Source of the DNA: Lycocorax pyrrhopterus obiensis
Lineage: Eukaryota > Chordata > Aves > Passeriformes > Paradisaeidae
Reading direction: 5' to 3'
DNA length: 64,000 bases
Assembly: GCA_014706295.1 (NCBI GenBank)
Contig: JACSVZ010000038.1
Location: 868,001-932,000, forward strand
The translations under genes were made by a program, and so were the position numbers. The notes under the pieces are model-generated. The model made no database searches. It was given only the letters and a program-made list of their open reading frames with translations, and was not told the origin of the DNA. The number at the start of each line of letters is the position of its first letter. Within the stretch, counting starts at the first letter, position 1. Shown here piece after piece: positions 49,401-64,000 of this stretch.

Positions 49401-52400
49401 GGGACAGCAGTGAGGATTCGTGGCTCAGATTCTTCGACAAGATCCAGCTTTTCCCAGGGAAGCCAGTCTCACGGGCTTAGCAACAAGGGCAATGGGATCA
49501 GAAGCACCAAGTGCCTTTGTGGGGAACAGAACTGTGCTAAGAGGCTTAAAACTGAGCCAGGACATGCAGCTGACTTTGTGACTAGAGCTGGAACCAGATA
49601 GAGACGGGCTCAGAGGAAGCTCATATTGTTAACACCACAGGTAATTAGTCACTGGGGATCATTAACAACTTAACCACCAGTGAGGGTAATGAGCAAACTT
49701 ATCCAGGGTGCCACAGAGTCTCCAAGCTGCAGCTCCAGACCCTGCCTGCACTGCCCTATCTGGTGCTCAAATACCTGTTCAGGCCCTGGGGAGAACCACA
49801 GTGTGCCCAGAGCCTGGGATGGGAGCTCGTAGGCCAGCACTGTGATCCTGAGAGGGGAGGGGAGGGCCTGCATTTCAAAGGCAGCTCTGACATTTTACAG
49901 GCTGATGGCATTTCTAGTTCCTGAAATGCAATTGAAGTGACAGAGGGCAACGCAGAGCAGACAACGCACCTTCCCCAGGAATTCCAGCACTTGGGAGATG
50001 CTTTCCCCCCTACCTGTTTGTGCATTTCAATATTCAGCCCGTAGGACATCTCATAGTACTGCAGAGCAGGAGAGAAGAGAACAAAACAAATTGTAAGTCA
50101 AGTCTCTGCCAGGTAAGTGCTGGGAACCACCACTGCATTCCTGGCACGGTTTTCTACAAAGGCTGGGCAAGGAAGGAGAGCAGAGGCCAGCCCTAGGAAA
50201 CACAGACAGCAGGAGGCAAGCACAGAGCCCCCTCCAGGTGCTCCCTGCCCACCCTGCTCCAGACCTGGAGATTTGCCCCACAGGACTCCCCTCACAGACA
50301 CCTTTCCACAGTCTGCACCAAGGTGAGAGTGAGTCAAACCTGTGTCAAACTCAAGGCTCAGGGCTCCAGACTTCCCTAAGCACAGGCAGGAGAGAGGCAG
50401 CCTGGCTCTGTGAGCTTTGCCTGGCCAGTATCCTAAAGCCCACATGACTGCTTCAGCAGCAAATGGGAGAGATCACAACTGGACTTCATCTAGCAAGTAA
50501 CACATCCAGCTGCACACAGCTCCAGCTGTTTAGGAAGGAGTTATGTGGAAACCTTCCCCCTCCACACACAAAAACAATCCACCCAGAAAACCCCTGCACA
50601 GCAGCAACAGGCAGCTACAGACAATCTACTGGCAGAAGCAGCTAATTCCTGACCCCTGGAAGAAGCTGTTATAAGGCTGATGTTTTGAGAGTTTAGAAAC
50701 CTCCTCCTGCAGCCTGCAATCCTGATTCTTCCAAAGGGAAAAGAACAATCCACATCTGTGCTCATTTAATTGAGGATCACTGGCATCCTGGCACCGACGC
50801 CACAAGGCTACGAAGCGCCCGGCTTGGTATCAGAATGATCTCAGCCTGCTGCGGGCTCTCGAGGCTTCTTTGCATTCTGAAGACCAAGCAGGAAGCAGGA
50901 GCCCGTCCCCCAAGCTGCCAATTGTGACTTATTCAAAAATCAGAGCAGCTGTAGCAGCTTTGCACATTCACAGGAACCCTCCTCTTGGCTCCCCGTGACG
51001 GGGAGCGGCAGCAGCTCCGGCTCAGCCACGCAGAGAAGGCAGGAGCTGCTGCGCCTGCAGAGCCTCCAGCGCTGCGCCACGAGTAACAGCCCTTCCCCTC
51101 TGCTGCTGACAGCAACCTGAATCAAATCTGGTGACTGCCAGCATTAAGGGGGGAAAAAAAAAATGTATCTTGGCCACTGCTGGAGATGAGGGTTTCTGTG
51201 CAGACTGCGAGGCACAGGAAGCAATTGTTTACCAGAGAGAACAGGGCAGGCTTCCCCATTAACACACCAGGAAAGCTGTGACCTCTTCTCCTTGTCTCCA
51301 GCCCCAAGCACACCTTGCTCCCCACAGCCTCAGAGTCTGAGCACAAGGGCAGCAGAGAAAGATGGAGGGGCCAGCTCCCTTATTTCTGGTTTTAAAGTCT
51401 TAACTCTGCTCTGAAGAGCTGCTCTATTAATTTCTGCATCTTATCTCTTCCTTCCAGGGCAGGTGCAGCAGCTGGCAAGCAGGAACCAGCTCATCTTCAC
51501 GGACAGTATTGCAGCCTCCTGTTAACTCCATGATAGGAAAGGAAGAGACCGTGGCCCTGCCTGGCATCTCTCCCCTCTGCTACGAGGGCTCTTCCTCACC
51601 CTGCTCACCAGAACATGGCTGTTTCCTGGCAGATTTCTCCTTGGAAAGCCACAGCTAAGCCTGCTGCCCACACGTGGCACCATTTCTCACGCCTTTACCA
51701 GGCACTGCCCTGGGACTTGCACACCCTGTGCTGGGACACACGTGCCAGCACTCAGCACCATGGCTCAGCAAGGCTGCGGGGTCACCAGAAGGTGCACAGG
51801 GTTTAGCCCTCGCACTGGGTTCTGCTTCTAACTCACACTTGGGCTTGCAGGGTTTCCCAGTTTCCTGACTTCTCAGAGCACTGCTTTGTCTCTCACTGGC
51901 CATGACTCTCCCAGAGTCCCTGAGCACCTGCACACCAGCACCTTGCAGCACCTTCTCAGGTGTGTAAGAGCTGTCACTTCCCCCGGGCACGGGGAGCCAG
52001 GCCAAGGACCCATCAAGCAATCACCCACCGGGCCCCATTTTCTACATCAAAAAACTCCCTGCCGCCCTGCATTTCAACAACCCACTGCATGCAGCCAACA
52101 CAAAACAGCCCCGTTTTCAGAAAAAGCCAATTCCAGCCGTGCTGAGAGCCCTGGAGCTCTGCGGGGCGTGGGCTCCCTGCCAGGCAGAGCCCAGGCACAG
52201 GCACCTGCTGGTGTTGCCACCCACGCACTCTGCTCTCGGGCTGGTCCTTACCATGACGTAGTGACGCTGCATCTCCGATTTCTCGCTGGCTAGTTTGTCA
52301 CATTCCAACTTCAAGCTGAAAAGCCAGAAAACAGTAAGAAAAACCACAAACAGGAGGTGAGAGAGTTGATCGCCACAGAGCAGCTGCTTCCTGCACGGCC

Positions 52401-54242
52401 TCGTCCCGGCCAGGCTGGATTCTTGGACATCACTACCCGGACTTCAAGGGGCAGCCAGAGCCCAGCCAGGCTCTGCTGGCACAGTAGTGACCACACAGAG
52501 CCTGCTCCCGCTATCTCAGCTGGAGTCCCACCAGCACACATTCAGGGGAAGGACACAAGGCTATCCACCAGCTGAACACTGACCTCCCTCAGGCAAATCC
52601 ATTCCACAGGAAGCAGAATGCTGGGTAGAAGCAGAGTTGGCTGCCCAGGGAGGGGTTTGCCTTTCCTCAACAGATCGCTGGCAGCTGGGGACAGATTCTG
52701 GCACAGAACCTGTCTGCAGCACTCAAGAGATGTTCCAATACAACATCAAAACCAAAGCCAGACCCATTTCTGGATGGGGGCAGGGGGGAGGCCCAAATGC
52801 AGCACATCCCTCCAGAAGCCAGGATTTTTCCTCTCTCCTAGATTCTTCACACCCTTCAGAGAAAGTGCCGCTGCTCCCAGTGTTTTATGAGACTCCAACT
52901 CACCAGCCGAGCAACTGCAGCCAGCATGTGCTGTGGTTTTATGTTTCAAACAAGAAACAGCTTCACCTACACAAAACCTGCTCCTTCTTGAGCAGATTAA
53001 GTCCAAGGGGGTGGAGCGGCGTGGGGGGAAAGCTTCCCTTTCAGCAGGAACGTTCCTTGGGCTGCCCTACTCCCCCGATGGCACTACCAAGGCACGGAGA
53101 CACCAGGAAAGGCCACTTCCCAGCAGTTTTTTCTGCCTGCTCCTGCCAGAATGACACCACCACAAACTTGTGACCTGCCCGCAGGCAGAGCCCGGGCTGG
53201 GGGACATTGCAGCCACATGGCACCAATGCACACAGCACAACCAGCGCCAGGCCGTGGCAGAGGGCATCACCCAGTCAATTTAACCCAAAGGGCTTCACAT
53301 TTATGTCAGACACACACACATGCAAAGCAACAGATTGTCTCAAGGCAGCTTTTGGGTCAGCAGCACTATTTCCACACACACAAACAGAAAAGTAGAAGCT
53401 TTTGGATTTAAGTGCTCCCTGCAGTATTTGCAGTCCAGGAATGGCAGCCAGCGAGAAGAACTGAGGAAAACTCTGAGCAAGAGGCAGGAGGCCTGGCAAG
53501 TGTCTGTGCAGTCCTGGCTGAGCAGCACTTGGAGGAAAGACCTTGGCTAGAGAAGGGAATGGGCGTTCTCCTCGCTGGGCTCCCATGTGGACACGACCAA
53601 CGCCGTGCCCGAATTCCTCCTCCAGCCAAAGCTGTCCCAAGCTACGCGACCGGGTCCCCTTCCCCATGTTCTCATCCGGTCCCCGGAGCGAAGCAACGAG
53701 CAGCAGAATCGGAGCGATTCCCGTGCATCGGCCGGGACAGCCCCGGGCCCGGGGGGAGCACGTACCTGTGGTACTGGGCCTGCAGCAGCTGGAACTCGTC
53801 CTTGATGCGGTCGCAGGAGTCGGAGGTCGTGAACTTCAACTGCTGAGGCAGGTGAGAGGAGCCCTTGAACAACAGGAGACAGCGCTGGGGCCGGAGCCGG
53901 CGGCCGCCGGGCCCCCCCGCCCCGAGCCCGCCCCGCTCTCGCCGCACCGGGGGCCGAGCCCCCGCCGGGGGCAGCCCCGGGGCCCAGCGCCCGCGCCCGG
54001 GACGCGCCCAAGGTCACCCGTGGGGCCCCTTCCCCGGGTGCCGCCTGCGGCCCCGCCGCCCCTCGGCACCGGCCGCGGCCGCCGGCGGCGGGAGGCGCTC
54101 GATCCCCTCGACCCCGCGGGGGCCGAGGGAGGCCGGGCAGCCCCCGCGCCGTCCCGCGGCCCCGCCGGCGCCCGGCCCCGCCCCGCGGCCGCTCCGGCCC
54201 CGGGCCGCGCCGTACCGAGTGCCGGCTTTGTGGAAACATCAT
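46482..54242 (-). CDS. TLE5: TLE5 (AES), short Groucho-family modulator
   Basis: Seven coding exons, in transcript order: 54216-54242, 53766-53863, 52252-52315, 50014-50058, 48690-48752, 47332-47406 and 46482-46703. They total 594 bases, exactly 197 aa plus stop, the length of human TLE5/AES. The protein has the Groucho Q (tetramerisation) domain and a GP-like tail but no WD40 propeller. It binds full-length TLE proteins and can reduce or modulate repression. The start is MMFPQSRHS. Diagnostic segments are LKFTTSDSCDRIKDEFQLLQ, AEIVKRLNGICAQVLPYLSQ and VTAPELNSIIR. The final exon encodes ALALPLTPLPVGLQPPSLP and ends DDDGEKSD-stop. All phases are consistent and no damage is seen. The exon pattern is that of the 5' third of TLE2, with the equivalent of exon 7 lengthened to a stop. 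Confidence 0.96.
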
Positions 54243-54950
54243 GTCAGGTTGCGGCTCGGTTCCCGCACGGAGCGGCCCGGTGCCGCCTCCCGCTCCTGCT
54301 GCCGCCCCCGCCGCGGCTCCCCGCGCCGCCGCCGCCTTTGTCCGCGCCGGGTCCGGCCGCCCCGGCCCCGCGGCCGCCCCGCCCCGGCCGCGCCGCTCGC
54401 CCCGCGCCGCTCCCGCCGCCGGCGCCTATTGTCTAATGGCGGCTGCGGCTCCGGCTCCGTCCTGCGGCTGCTCGGCACCACCTGCCGCCGCCACCGCCTC
54501 CCCGGCCCGGGCGGGCCCACGGCCGCGCCCGCCCCCGCCGGTCCCCGCCCCCGCCGCGCGGCACCGCCGGCCGCGGACACCGGGCCCGGCTGCGCTCCGT
54601 GCCCTCCCTGCGGCGGGGCCCGGGGGAGATGCGGCCCCGCGGTCGGGACGGGCCTTGCCCCGCCGGCTTCTCCTCCCCGCGCCCCGGCCGGGGCTGCCCG
54701 GCCCTCCCCGCACCGTCCCGGTGCCGCGGCCCGTCGGGTGTCGCTGCCCTGCCCCGGGCCCCTCCGAGCTCAGAGCCCCGAGCCCGTCCCGGCGGAGGCC
54801 GCGGTGCTTGCCCGGGCCGCTGGCAGAGCCCGCGGGGCAGGCCCAGGGTCCGGCTGGCCTGAGGCAGGTCCAGAGCCCCCGACCGGCCCTCGCCGGGCAA
54901 TGAGGCTCCTCGCCCTTCGCAGCTCGTTTTCACCCCCTTCCCCAAGCAGA
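53690..54950 (-). promoter_or_regulatory. TLE5 CpG-island promoter
   Basis: Very CpG-dense sequence covers TLE5 exons 1-2 and about 700 bases upstream. A YY1-like TAATGGCGGC element lies near 54434-54443. Open frames here in every direction are proline, arginine and alanine rich and should not be read as genes. Confidence 0.6.
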
Positions 54951-57900
54951 ACAGGCATTTTTTAAACGAGGGTTTCGTTTTGCTTTATTTCAGCGTTGCC
55001 CTTGGCTGAGCGTGAGGGAAGGCAAAGGAAAAAGGTATTTCACCTACAACTGGCCCCCAGACAAACCTCCGATCTCCTAAACAATGGATTATTCTGCTCT
55101 GGATGCAAACTTTGGTCCTAAACCTGCTGCCTGAGGAGCAGACCCTGCAGTTCATGTCCTGGGGGATCGATTGCTTCCCCCCAGAGAGCAGTGGGATGGG
55201 GAATTCAGCCACAGACTTTATTTCTGGAAGGACTTTGTTGCCATGGGGCCTCTTGCAAAGCCACACACACGAATGTGCCCGTGCTGATGCAGGATCAGGT
55301 CCTTGGAAGCCATTCGGAGAATAACAGGCAGGAACACGGTTGGTACGTGTGAGCACACAGGGAGCTTTCATAAATTTCAGATGTTGCTCCCTGTCTATCT
55401 TTAAAAATCAGTACATTTTCTGATTAAAAATAAAACCCTACACGTCATGGCTCCAGCAATGTGGGCTGGCCTGTTGTGGTATTTATTTTTAAAAAGAACA
55501 ATATAGCAGCTGAGTTATTGTGACACCTCCTGCATATTGTGCAGTAGCTTTTTCACTTCAACATCTCCATATTAGTGGAAACTGTGACAGCTTCATGCCA
55601 AGGATTATTAATAGTGCAGCCAGGCTTTGTGTCCCTGCAGAATAAGGGTTGGAAAACAGGGCAGACAGTCTTCCCCCAGTGGGGTTGGCATCCCGGTCCC
55701 CCTTTTTACAGGGAGAGAAACTGAGTCACCCCAGCTTAGGCTCTGCTCAAGGGCAGAGAGAAGCAGTTTATAGTCAGTGTGTGCATGAGGCCAGACCAGG
55801 TCCCTGTTATCCTCTTCCCCTGCTCCTGGAGCAGCACAGGCACCCTGCCCTACCCTTGCAGCAACTTGCAGTCACTCCCTTCCAAGTGGGAAATGAAATG
55901 CTCCTTTATTGGCATTTCTGTCGGCTACAAAATGTTCCATTTTATCTTTTTTTTTTCCCCCTCTCTCCTTACATTCTTCCAGGAAACACTCTAATTTATG
56001 GTATAATCTTGGCAAATCCCAATCCAGGGGAACACAAACTCTCTTGTGCCTGGTAAATGACTTTTTAATGGGCCCGTTTCCAGCCGGGCAATGCACCTGC
56101 ATGTGAAGAAGGGGGGATTTTAGCCTTGCCCAGGCTGTGTGAGTCAGTGGGGCTGAATATGGCCTGGGCACAGAGGAGCTGGCCTCAAACACAGCCTGGT
56201 GAACAGCGGGGCTTCCCACAGCCCACCTCAGACCTGGCTTGAGACATGAAGGTTTTTCCAGCACAGGAAAGGGAGTTCTGTGTAGGAGCTCTCCAAGTGA
56301 ACCAACATTTGTCTGCTGCAAAGCTGTTTGAAGGCAATGTGGGGAAGCCCCCCACTCCCTCAGTGCCTTGGCCAGGAATAAAGTCATGCTAGACTCTTGC
56401 TACAGCCAGAGCTGGGTCGGGGTTGGACATGCAGGTGGGTTTCCATAAAGCCACGGGCAGCACAGAGGGCAGAAACATTTTGCATTTCTAATGGAGCAAT
56501 AATCTGTCCCAGTCCCTGGCCCCACTGGAACAATTCATACAGGGATGTCCTAATGAAACCAGAGAAACTTCCTATTAGTTCCTAAAAGGAGCAGTCTAAC
56601 AAAGCTGCCAAAAATAAATCTGTGTAATGAAGAGCCTTTGTAAATTATTCAGATATTATATCCCACTCCAGCACTGGTTCAAGGAGAGAGGTTGTACAGA
56701 CATTTTCTGCTCTGAAGCTCTGGACACAAGGTGAAAGCCATGCTGTCATCATTATGAAAATGTAGGCTCTGAGATCCTGCTTTTACCCTGAGAATACTCT
56801 CTCTTTTACCTGGAATTAAAGAGGAAGAAATAAAAAAGGCACAGCCGCAATTCAGGCCCTGAGACAAGGAAGGTTTTTTTCCTTTCTCCACAGCCTCAGG
56901 ATCTCTCTTGAGTCCCATCACCTCAAGCTGACCACATACACAGGTGCTTCGCAGGATCGAGTGTGAGGAACTTGGGGCACTGCACAGCTCAGAGTGGCAC
57001 GGGCAGGACCCCACTGGGTGTGGGGCGGCTCAGCCAGCGACTCCTTTGCTTCTCAGTTGTGGTTTGAATGCTGTGGCCTCCTTCCAGTAGAAACAGGGCT
57101 GAGACCCATCACACTCATTAAACTTCAGCTGCCCTCGATACCCCACCTGCTAAGAAACCCCAATCTCTCCCTGGGCTGCAATCCCCCGCTGCCACCCCGT
57201 ATTCAGACATCTGTGAGGTAGTTTATAAGGGGCAGTGGTGGCAGCTTGTGGGCTATTAGCCGCAGCTGGCCCCATGCCACGCTGCTGGGGCTCACAGAGT
57301 TCTCCCCTTCCTTCCTCCCTGCTTCCCCAGTCCATCTTTGCCAGCAGCAGGGCTGGTTCCTGCTTTTTTTTGTTTGGTTTTGCCCAGCCCTGCTTCCCCT
57401 GCCCACTGGCAGCCCTGCCATGTCTGTGCCCCCTGGCTGGGATGGGGAGGCCAGGACACTGGACCTTGGCCCCCTGCCACATCCAGACCACACTGTCCCT
57501 TATCACCCCTCTAACTACAGGGATTACTGGCTTTTTCTATGAAACTTTCTCCAGATAGCATAACACAATCAGCCAGACACGAGGCACGGGCTGGGCAGGC
57601 CTGGGAGTGATTTACAAGAGATCTGCCTCTGAAGTCCCTCTTTCACAGAAGGGGCTGTTTTCCTTCTCTCCCTCACCACCTCCCAACTCTCCTGCTGCTG
57701 TTATGACCCGTGCAGGTCGCCCTGCTGCAGCAAAAGGCTGGGATGAGCAGTGAGGCTGCACGGGATGAGCAGTGGGGCTGCACAGGCTCCCAGGGAGGTG
57801 AGGGAGCCAGAAGTGCAGCACTCTTCTCCCCACGAACACGGCATTGGCAGGGCACAGATGCCATCCAGCAGCGCTGTCCCTCACCCCCATGACCACCAAG

Positions 57901-59440
57901 CCCCAACTGCTCCATCCCCTGGGACACCCAGGTGATCCTGATGGGACACAGCAGAGTCCCAGCACCTCAGTGCCCACACGGGCAGCACACAAAGCACTTG
58001 TTCTGCACCATATGCCCACGGTTCCATGCTCATTTCCTGCTGAAACTGTCTTGCTGCTTGCCCTCAGAGGCAGAAATGAACACCAGCCCAAATTCCTCGC
58101 CTACACCAAGAAGAAAAATGAGAAACTGTCCCTGGATGTGCATAGGTCCCAGCCAGGAACGGCCTGTAGGCAGAAAGGGCCTTTCTCCAACAACAGCCTT
58201 GGTCCAGGCAGGCTTTTTACAGCTGGTAAAACATTCCTACCCTCTTTGATCCCGTTTTATCAGTGACTCGGAATAATTGGGTTCCACTCCTCATGGTGGC
58301 TGCCCCCCTCCCCTCCCTTCTGCTGGGGCCTGTGTTTTTGCTGCAGACTGATTAGGGGTAATTATCATCCTTTTTACCAGCCAAAGTGCAAGGAACAGTT
58401 CACACTCCTTGCAGGAAGCAGGAAAGGGATTTTGCAGCTGAGCCGTGATTAGGAAGCACATGGCAAGGATGCCTGAACCTGCTTGCTCCCTGGGTGGTGT
58501 CCCTGAGGCATTTGGTGGGAGATAAGCAGGAAATTTGGAGCTGTAAGACTGTCAGGAGATCCAGGGGAATCCACTGACCCTTTGGTCATGAGAAGGTTCC
58601 TGGCACAATCAGTTTGCAGAAGCGGCGTGTGAATCCCTCTGCATCTGAAACCCAGACTGAGCCTGATGGTGGGAGTGACCCACAGGGGCTGGAATGGGCA
58701 AAGGAGCAGCTTCTTGACCAGGCCCACTTGTGCTGTGGGCATGGCCAGGATTCAGGATTCTCCCCTCTCTCCTCTGGCTCCCTTGCTGGACAAAGGGAGG
58801 AGCGAGATACCGATTTTAAGGTCAAAAGGATCAGCCAGGCTTTCCTCCTGCCTCATGTGAGGCAGATTTCTCCTGCCCTGTGCAGGATCAGCATTCACCT
58901 ACTGCACTGGATCGTCACCAAATGCATATTTGCAGCAATTTCTGAGATTTGCACTGGGAAGACAGATTACTACACCCTTAAGAGTCTTTCTGTACTCAGC
59001 TAGTTCAGCAGCACTCCTCCAGGTAGGGAGAACATTTCTTCCTGACCTCAATTTATGACAAACACTGAAGCATGAGGCTGGATTGATTGCACAAGGAGAT
59101 TGTGTCTTAGTAACTTGTGTGAATGCTGCAGCAGCTATGCTAATTCATCATTCCTTTATTTATGAAATCTGTGTGCAGGTTGAGTGCAATTAAATGATGT
59201 GCTTTGGGATCGTAGGGGATGAAAGGATCACGGAAAATGTAGGTTTGTTATCCTAGTTTACTGTGCACTGAGCCCACCTACAACACCATGACAAACCAGA
59301 TGTGAAACATAAGGTTTAAAAAAACCAGCAATTGCTGTCACAGGCTGCATTTGTCAGCGTCGTTTGATCTCAGTGCCTTTCCCCCTCTTTTCAGAGAACT
59401 CAAATCTCCTCGTGGCATCTTCCTGTGACAGGCAATTGAA
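54951..59440. other. intergenic between TLE5 and GNA11, left part
   Basis: No gene is recognised. AT-richer, complex sequence at about 55380-55640 and 56440-56670 stands out from the GC-rich background and has the look of conserved noncoding DNA. A MIR-like fragment is at 55697-55770. The rest is ordinary unique-looking sequence. Confidence 0.45.
55690..55770 (-). repeat. possible MIR-like remnant
   Basis: CCCCCTTTTTACAGGGAGAG followed by AAACTGAGTCACC resembles the antisense MIR core (CCCATTTTACAGATGAGGAAACTGAGGC type), judged from memory. Boundaries are approximate. Confidence 0.4.
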
Positions 59441-59469
59441 GAGCTTGTAAAATTAATTTTGGGGGAGGC

Positions 59470-59825
59470 TGAAACATTTGACACGTGCTCTGCAGCTGGG
59501 TCCCTGGTCCTCATCAGCACCCAGAGGGAGTCCAGACACTTTCTTCCTTTGAGTATCACAAGACAAGGAGACTCTGCAACCCCTCTGGGCAACCTGTCCT
59601 CTGTCACCTGCGCAGGAAAGTTCTTCCTCATGTTCAAGGTGGAACTTCCTGTGCATCAGTTTCTGCCCATTCTCCTATTACCTGGCACCACCGAGCAGAG
59701 CCTGGCTCCATCCTCTGACACTCTTCCCTCAGATACTTATGGATATTGGTAAAATCCCCTCTTGCTCTTCTCCATGCTGAACACACTCAGCTCCATCAGC
59801 CTGGCAGGATCACCTCCCTGACCTG
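59470..59825 (-). mobile_element. CR1 LINE fragment, 5'-truncated
   Basis: Segments such as GGGCAACCTGTCCTCTGTCA, GTTCTTCCTCATGTTCAAGG, AGCAGAGCCTGGCTCCATCC, TCAGATACTTATGGATATTG and CTTCTCCATGCTGAACACAC occur in the order of the complement of avian CR1 3' regions, so the element is on the minus strand. It is diverged, lacks the reverse transcriptase region, and its distal 3' end (59470-59560) is poorly matched. It supports a bird or other sauropsid source. Confidence 0.8.
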
Positions 59826-60529
59826 CTGGCAATGCCTACTCCCCTCTGCTCTCAAACATCTGGAACTCACAAGCAGCTAAGAAATGGGGCCAGAATGGAG
59901 AAAAGGGATGGTACTTTGAAATGTCTGCAGTGCTGCTGTGTCTGCATCTTGATGGGCCTTGGGATCTTCCTCTCTGTAAACAAATGGGGGTCATCTTTGG
60001 GCTCAGCATTAACTGCTGCAAATGTGGGCCATGGGAACAGTTGCTCTGGAAGTGGCCTGACACGTTCAGGATCAGCTTTCTGCGGGAACAGGGACATGGA
60101 GCCTGGGGAATTGCACAGCACACTGGTGACAGAGCTGAGGGAAATCCCAGGTCTCCTGGGAACTGCACCAAAACTTTTCCATTAGGGCAGAAAGGGAGGG
60201 AGTGGATGGGCTATTGCTGCTTCGAGACTGGCAGTTCTGTCATTCTTAAATCAACACTTTGATCAGGATTCATCAAAACTCAACATCTGTAGTCCCAATC
60301 TTCCCATCAGCAGGAACCAAGCAAGCGGTCCAGAGGTTGGATGCAAATTTTATTGCTCCTTTTCTTTTGGCAAGCTGTGGAAATTTCTTCAGGATCTTCT
60401 GGCCTTTAGATTTTGATCCTGCCCGGGAGAAGACAACCATAACAATAGCTTCCAGCATACAGCACCTTGTGGTTCAAAGCAGCCCAGCAATCCCAACTAG
60501 ATAACTCTTTAGCAGCCCCAGACATGTTA

Positions 60530-60605
60530 TCTGTGTTATCCTCACAGCCTGAGGACATGCAAAGAGGTCAAGGGACTTGCTCAGTCAGGGCAGTGCTGCA
60601 GGGGT
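60530..60605 (-). repeat. possible MIR-like remnant
   Basis: TTATCCTCACAGCCTGAGGA followed by CATGCAAAGAGGTCAAGGGA and CTTGCTCAGTCAG resembles the antisense MIR core. Weak, from memory. Confidence 0.3.
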
Positions 60606-61198
60606 TATAGGAAGCTCAGCCTCGTTAAGGACTGTCCAGAGATGGGAGTTCCAAAGGGCAACAGGTCACAGGGAACAGCCGCTGTGGCTTTGATCCTGGG
60701 TGTACTGAGCACTTATGTCTGCTGAGTGATTTTCAGCTGCCAAAGCAAAATGACCACATGTCCTTTGCCAGAGGTCTGTGATGAGGGAGGAACAGTCCTC
60801 TTGGCTGTGGGGCACCTGGGAGGGAAAGTAAGAGAGTGTAACAAAGGGAGGTGAGTATTGATGCTGTAAAAGGCCAAACTAGGGAGAGACCACTGAAACA
60901 AAAAAAAAGTTAGAATCTTCTTTTAACTGAGGCAAAGAACTCTTGGGAATAGCACAGGTGTGTAAGAGAGAATTTAAGTGGAAAATAGAACCTGTTGTTT
61001 GTGAGCATCTTGTGTTTCTGTCTCAAACTGCCAAGAGGTAGGGACTGGCAAACCACGGCATGAGCCAGGCTGGTAACAAGGAAGACAGGTATGTAACAGC
61101 TCCATCATGCTCTTTTGGACCTTCAAAAAGACTGTTTAGACACAGACCCCAGGCAAGGCAGGGCAAGGGGTATGCAACCAAGGTGCTTGCAAGAGGGG

Positions 61199-61220
61199 TG
61201 TGTGTGTGTGTGTGTGTGTG
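61199..61220. repeat. TG dinucleotide microsatellite
   Basis: Eleven uninterrupted TG units. Likely length-polymorphic. Confidence 0.9.
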
Positions 61221-61559
61221 GAGCGTGCAGGTGGCAGGTATTCTGCTTAGGGCAGGTTCCCACAGAGCACGGTGGGGCTGCTCTGACAGATGAAGCTGCA
61301 CTGGCAGCAAAAGAGCAAACACAAGACTGTGGCATGGAGGGGATGCATCAGGCTGCTGGCTGGAGGACCTGTTACAGGTCAGCAGGCACCCGATAGGAAG
61401 TTATGAGGAAACCTGGGACAAAGCCAGCTCTGAGACCCGCTGTGTGGAGAGACGCAGAGCGAGGGAGGGCTCAGAGCTGGCACCCAGAGAGCTCAGCTGG
61501 ATCTGTGTGGCTCTGGTGGGACACGGCACCAGCCGGAGCCTGAGCACAGGGCTGGAACG

Positions 61560-64000
<2,441 letters not shown>

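Larger units (their letters stand above)
59826..61400. other. intergenic, right part
   Basis: No gene is recognised. Contents are a weak MIR-like fragment near 60536-60605, a TG microsatellite at 61199-61220, and otherwise unique-looking sequence leading into the GNA11 CpG island. Confidence 0.45.

Noticed and set aside
53865..54965. 366-codon plus-strand frame over the TLE5 promoter
   Set aside because: Low-complexity Pro/Arg/Ala composition typical of CpG islands; no splice or domain support.

Overview
The window is a GC-rich, compact, intron-bearing vertebrate locus, most likely from a bird microchromosome. The evidence is short introns with GT/AG junctions, CpG-island promoters, a chicken-repeat-1 (CR1) type LINE fragment near 59.5 kb with no mammalian SINEs, and a gene set equivalent to human 19p13.3. 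All genes were reconstructed exon by exon from splice sites and reading phase, using remembered family sequences; no database search was run.

Layout: (1) 1-5.8 kb: CpG island followed by PLPP2 (+, 6 exons, about 284 aa), a membrane lipid phosphate phosphatase. (2) 5.8-12 kb: intergenic, with an orphan CpG island at about 8.4-9.0 kb. (3) 12.0-24.2 kb: a full-length Groucho/TLE corepressor gene on + (20 coding exons, about 747 aa), in the position and orientation that TLE6 has in human. (4) 24.8-39.2 kb: TLE2 on - (20 coding exons, about 741 aa), tail-to-tail with gene 3. (5) 40-45.5 kb: intergenic, with a CpG/CCAAT/ZNF143-type promoter at about 40.1-40.3 kb. (6) 45.5-54.2 kb: TLE5 (AES) on - (7 exons, 197 aa), the short Groucho protein without WD40 repeats. 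(7) 54.3-62.4 kb: intergenic, with the TLE5 CpG island, AT-rich stretches and the CR1 fragment. (8) 62.4 kb to the end: GNA11 exon 1 (+) and part of intron 1. The order and orientation TLE(+) - TLE2(-) - TLE5(-) - GNA11(+) match human TLE6-TLE2-TLE5-GNA11.

Functionally, three adjacent genes encode interacting Groucho-family proteins. The two full-length members tetramerise through the Q domain and repress transcription. TLE5 shares the Q domain but lacks the WD40 propeller and can modulate them. PLPP2 and GNA11 belong to membrane lipid and Gq signalling and are neighbours only by linkage.

The most striking signal is an inverted pair of nearly identical segments, 21579-22991 (+) and 25674-26979 (-). 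They cover exons 15-18 (most of the WD40 propeller) of the two opposing TLE genes, introns included, while the flanking exons are clearly diverged. This is the pattern of gene conversion between tail-to-tail paralogs. The + copy carries a 10-G run where the - copy has 8 G, which shifts its reading frame, and TLE2 intron 14 keeps a relic splice acceptor plus the first bases of exon 15 at one tract edge.
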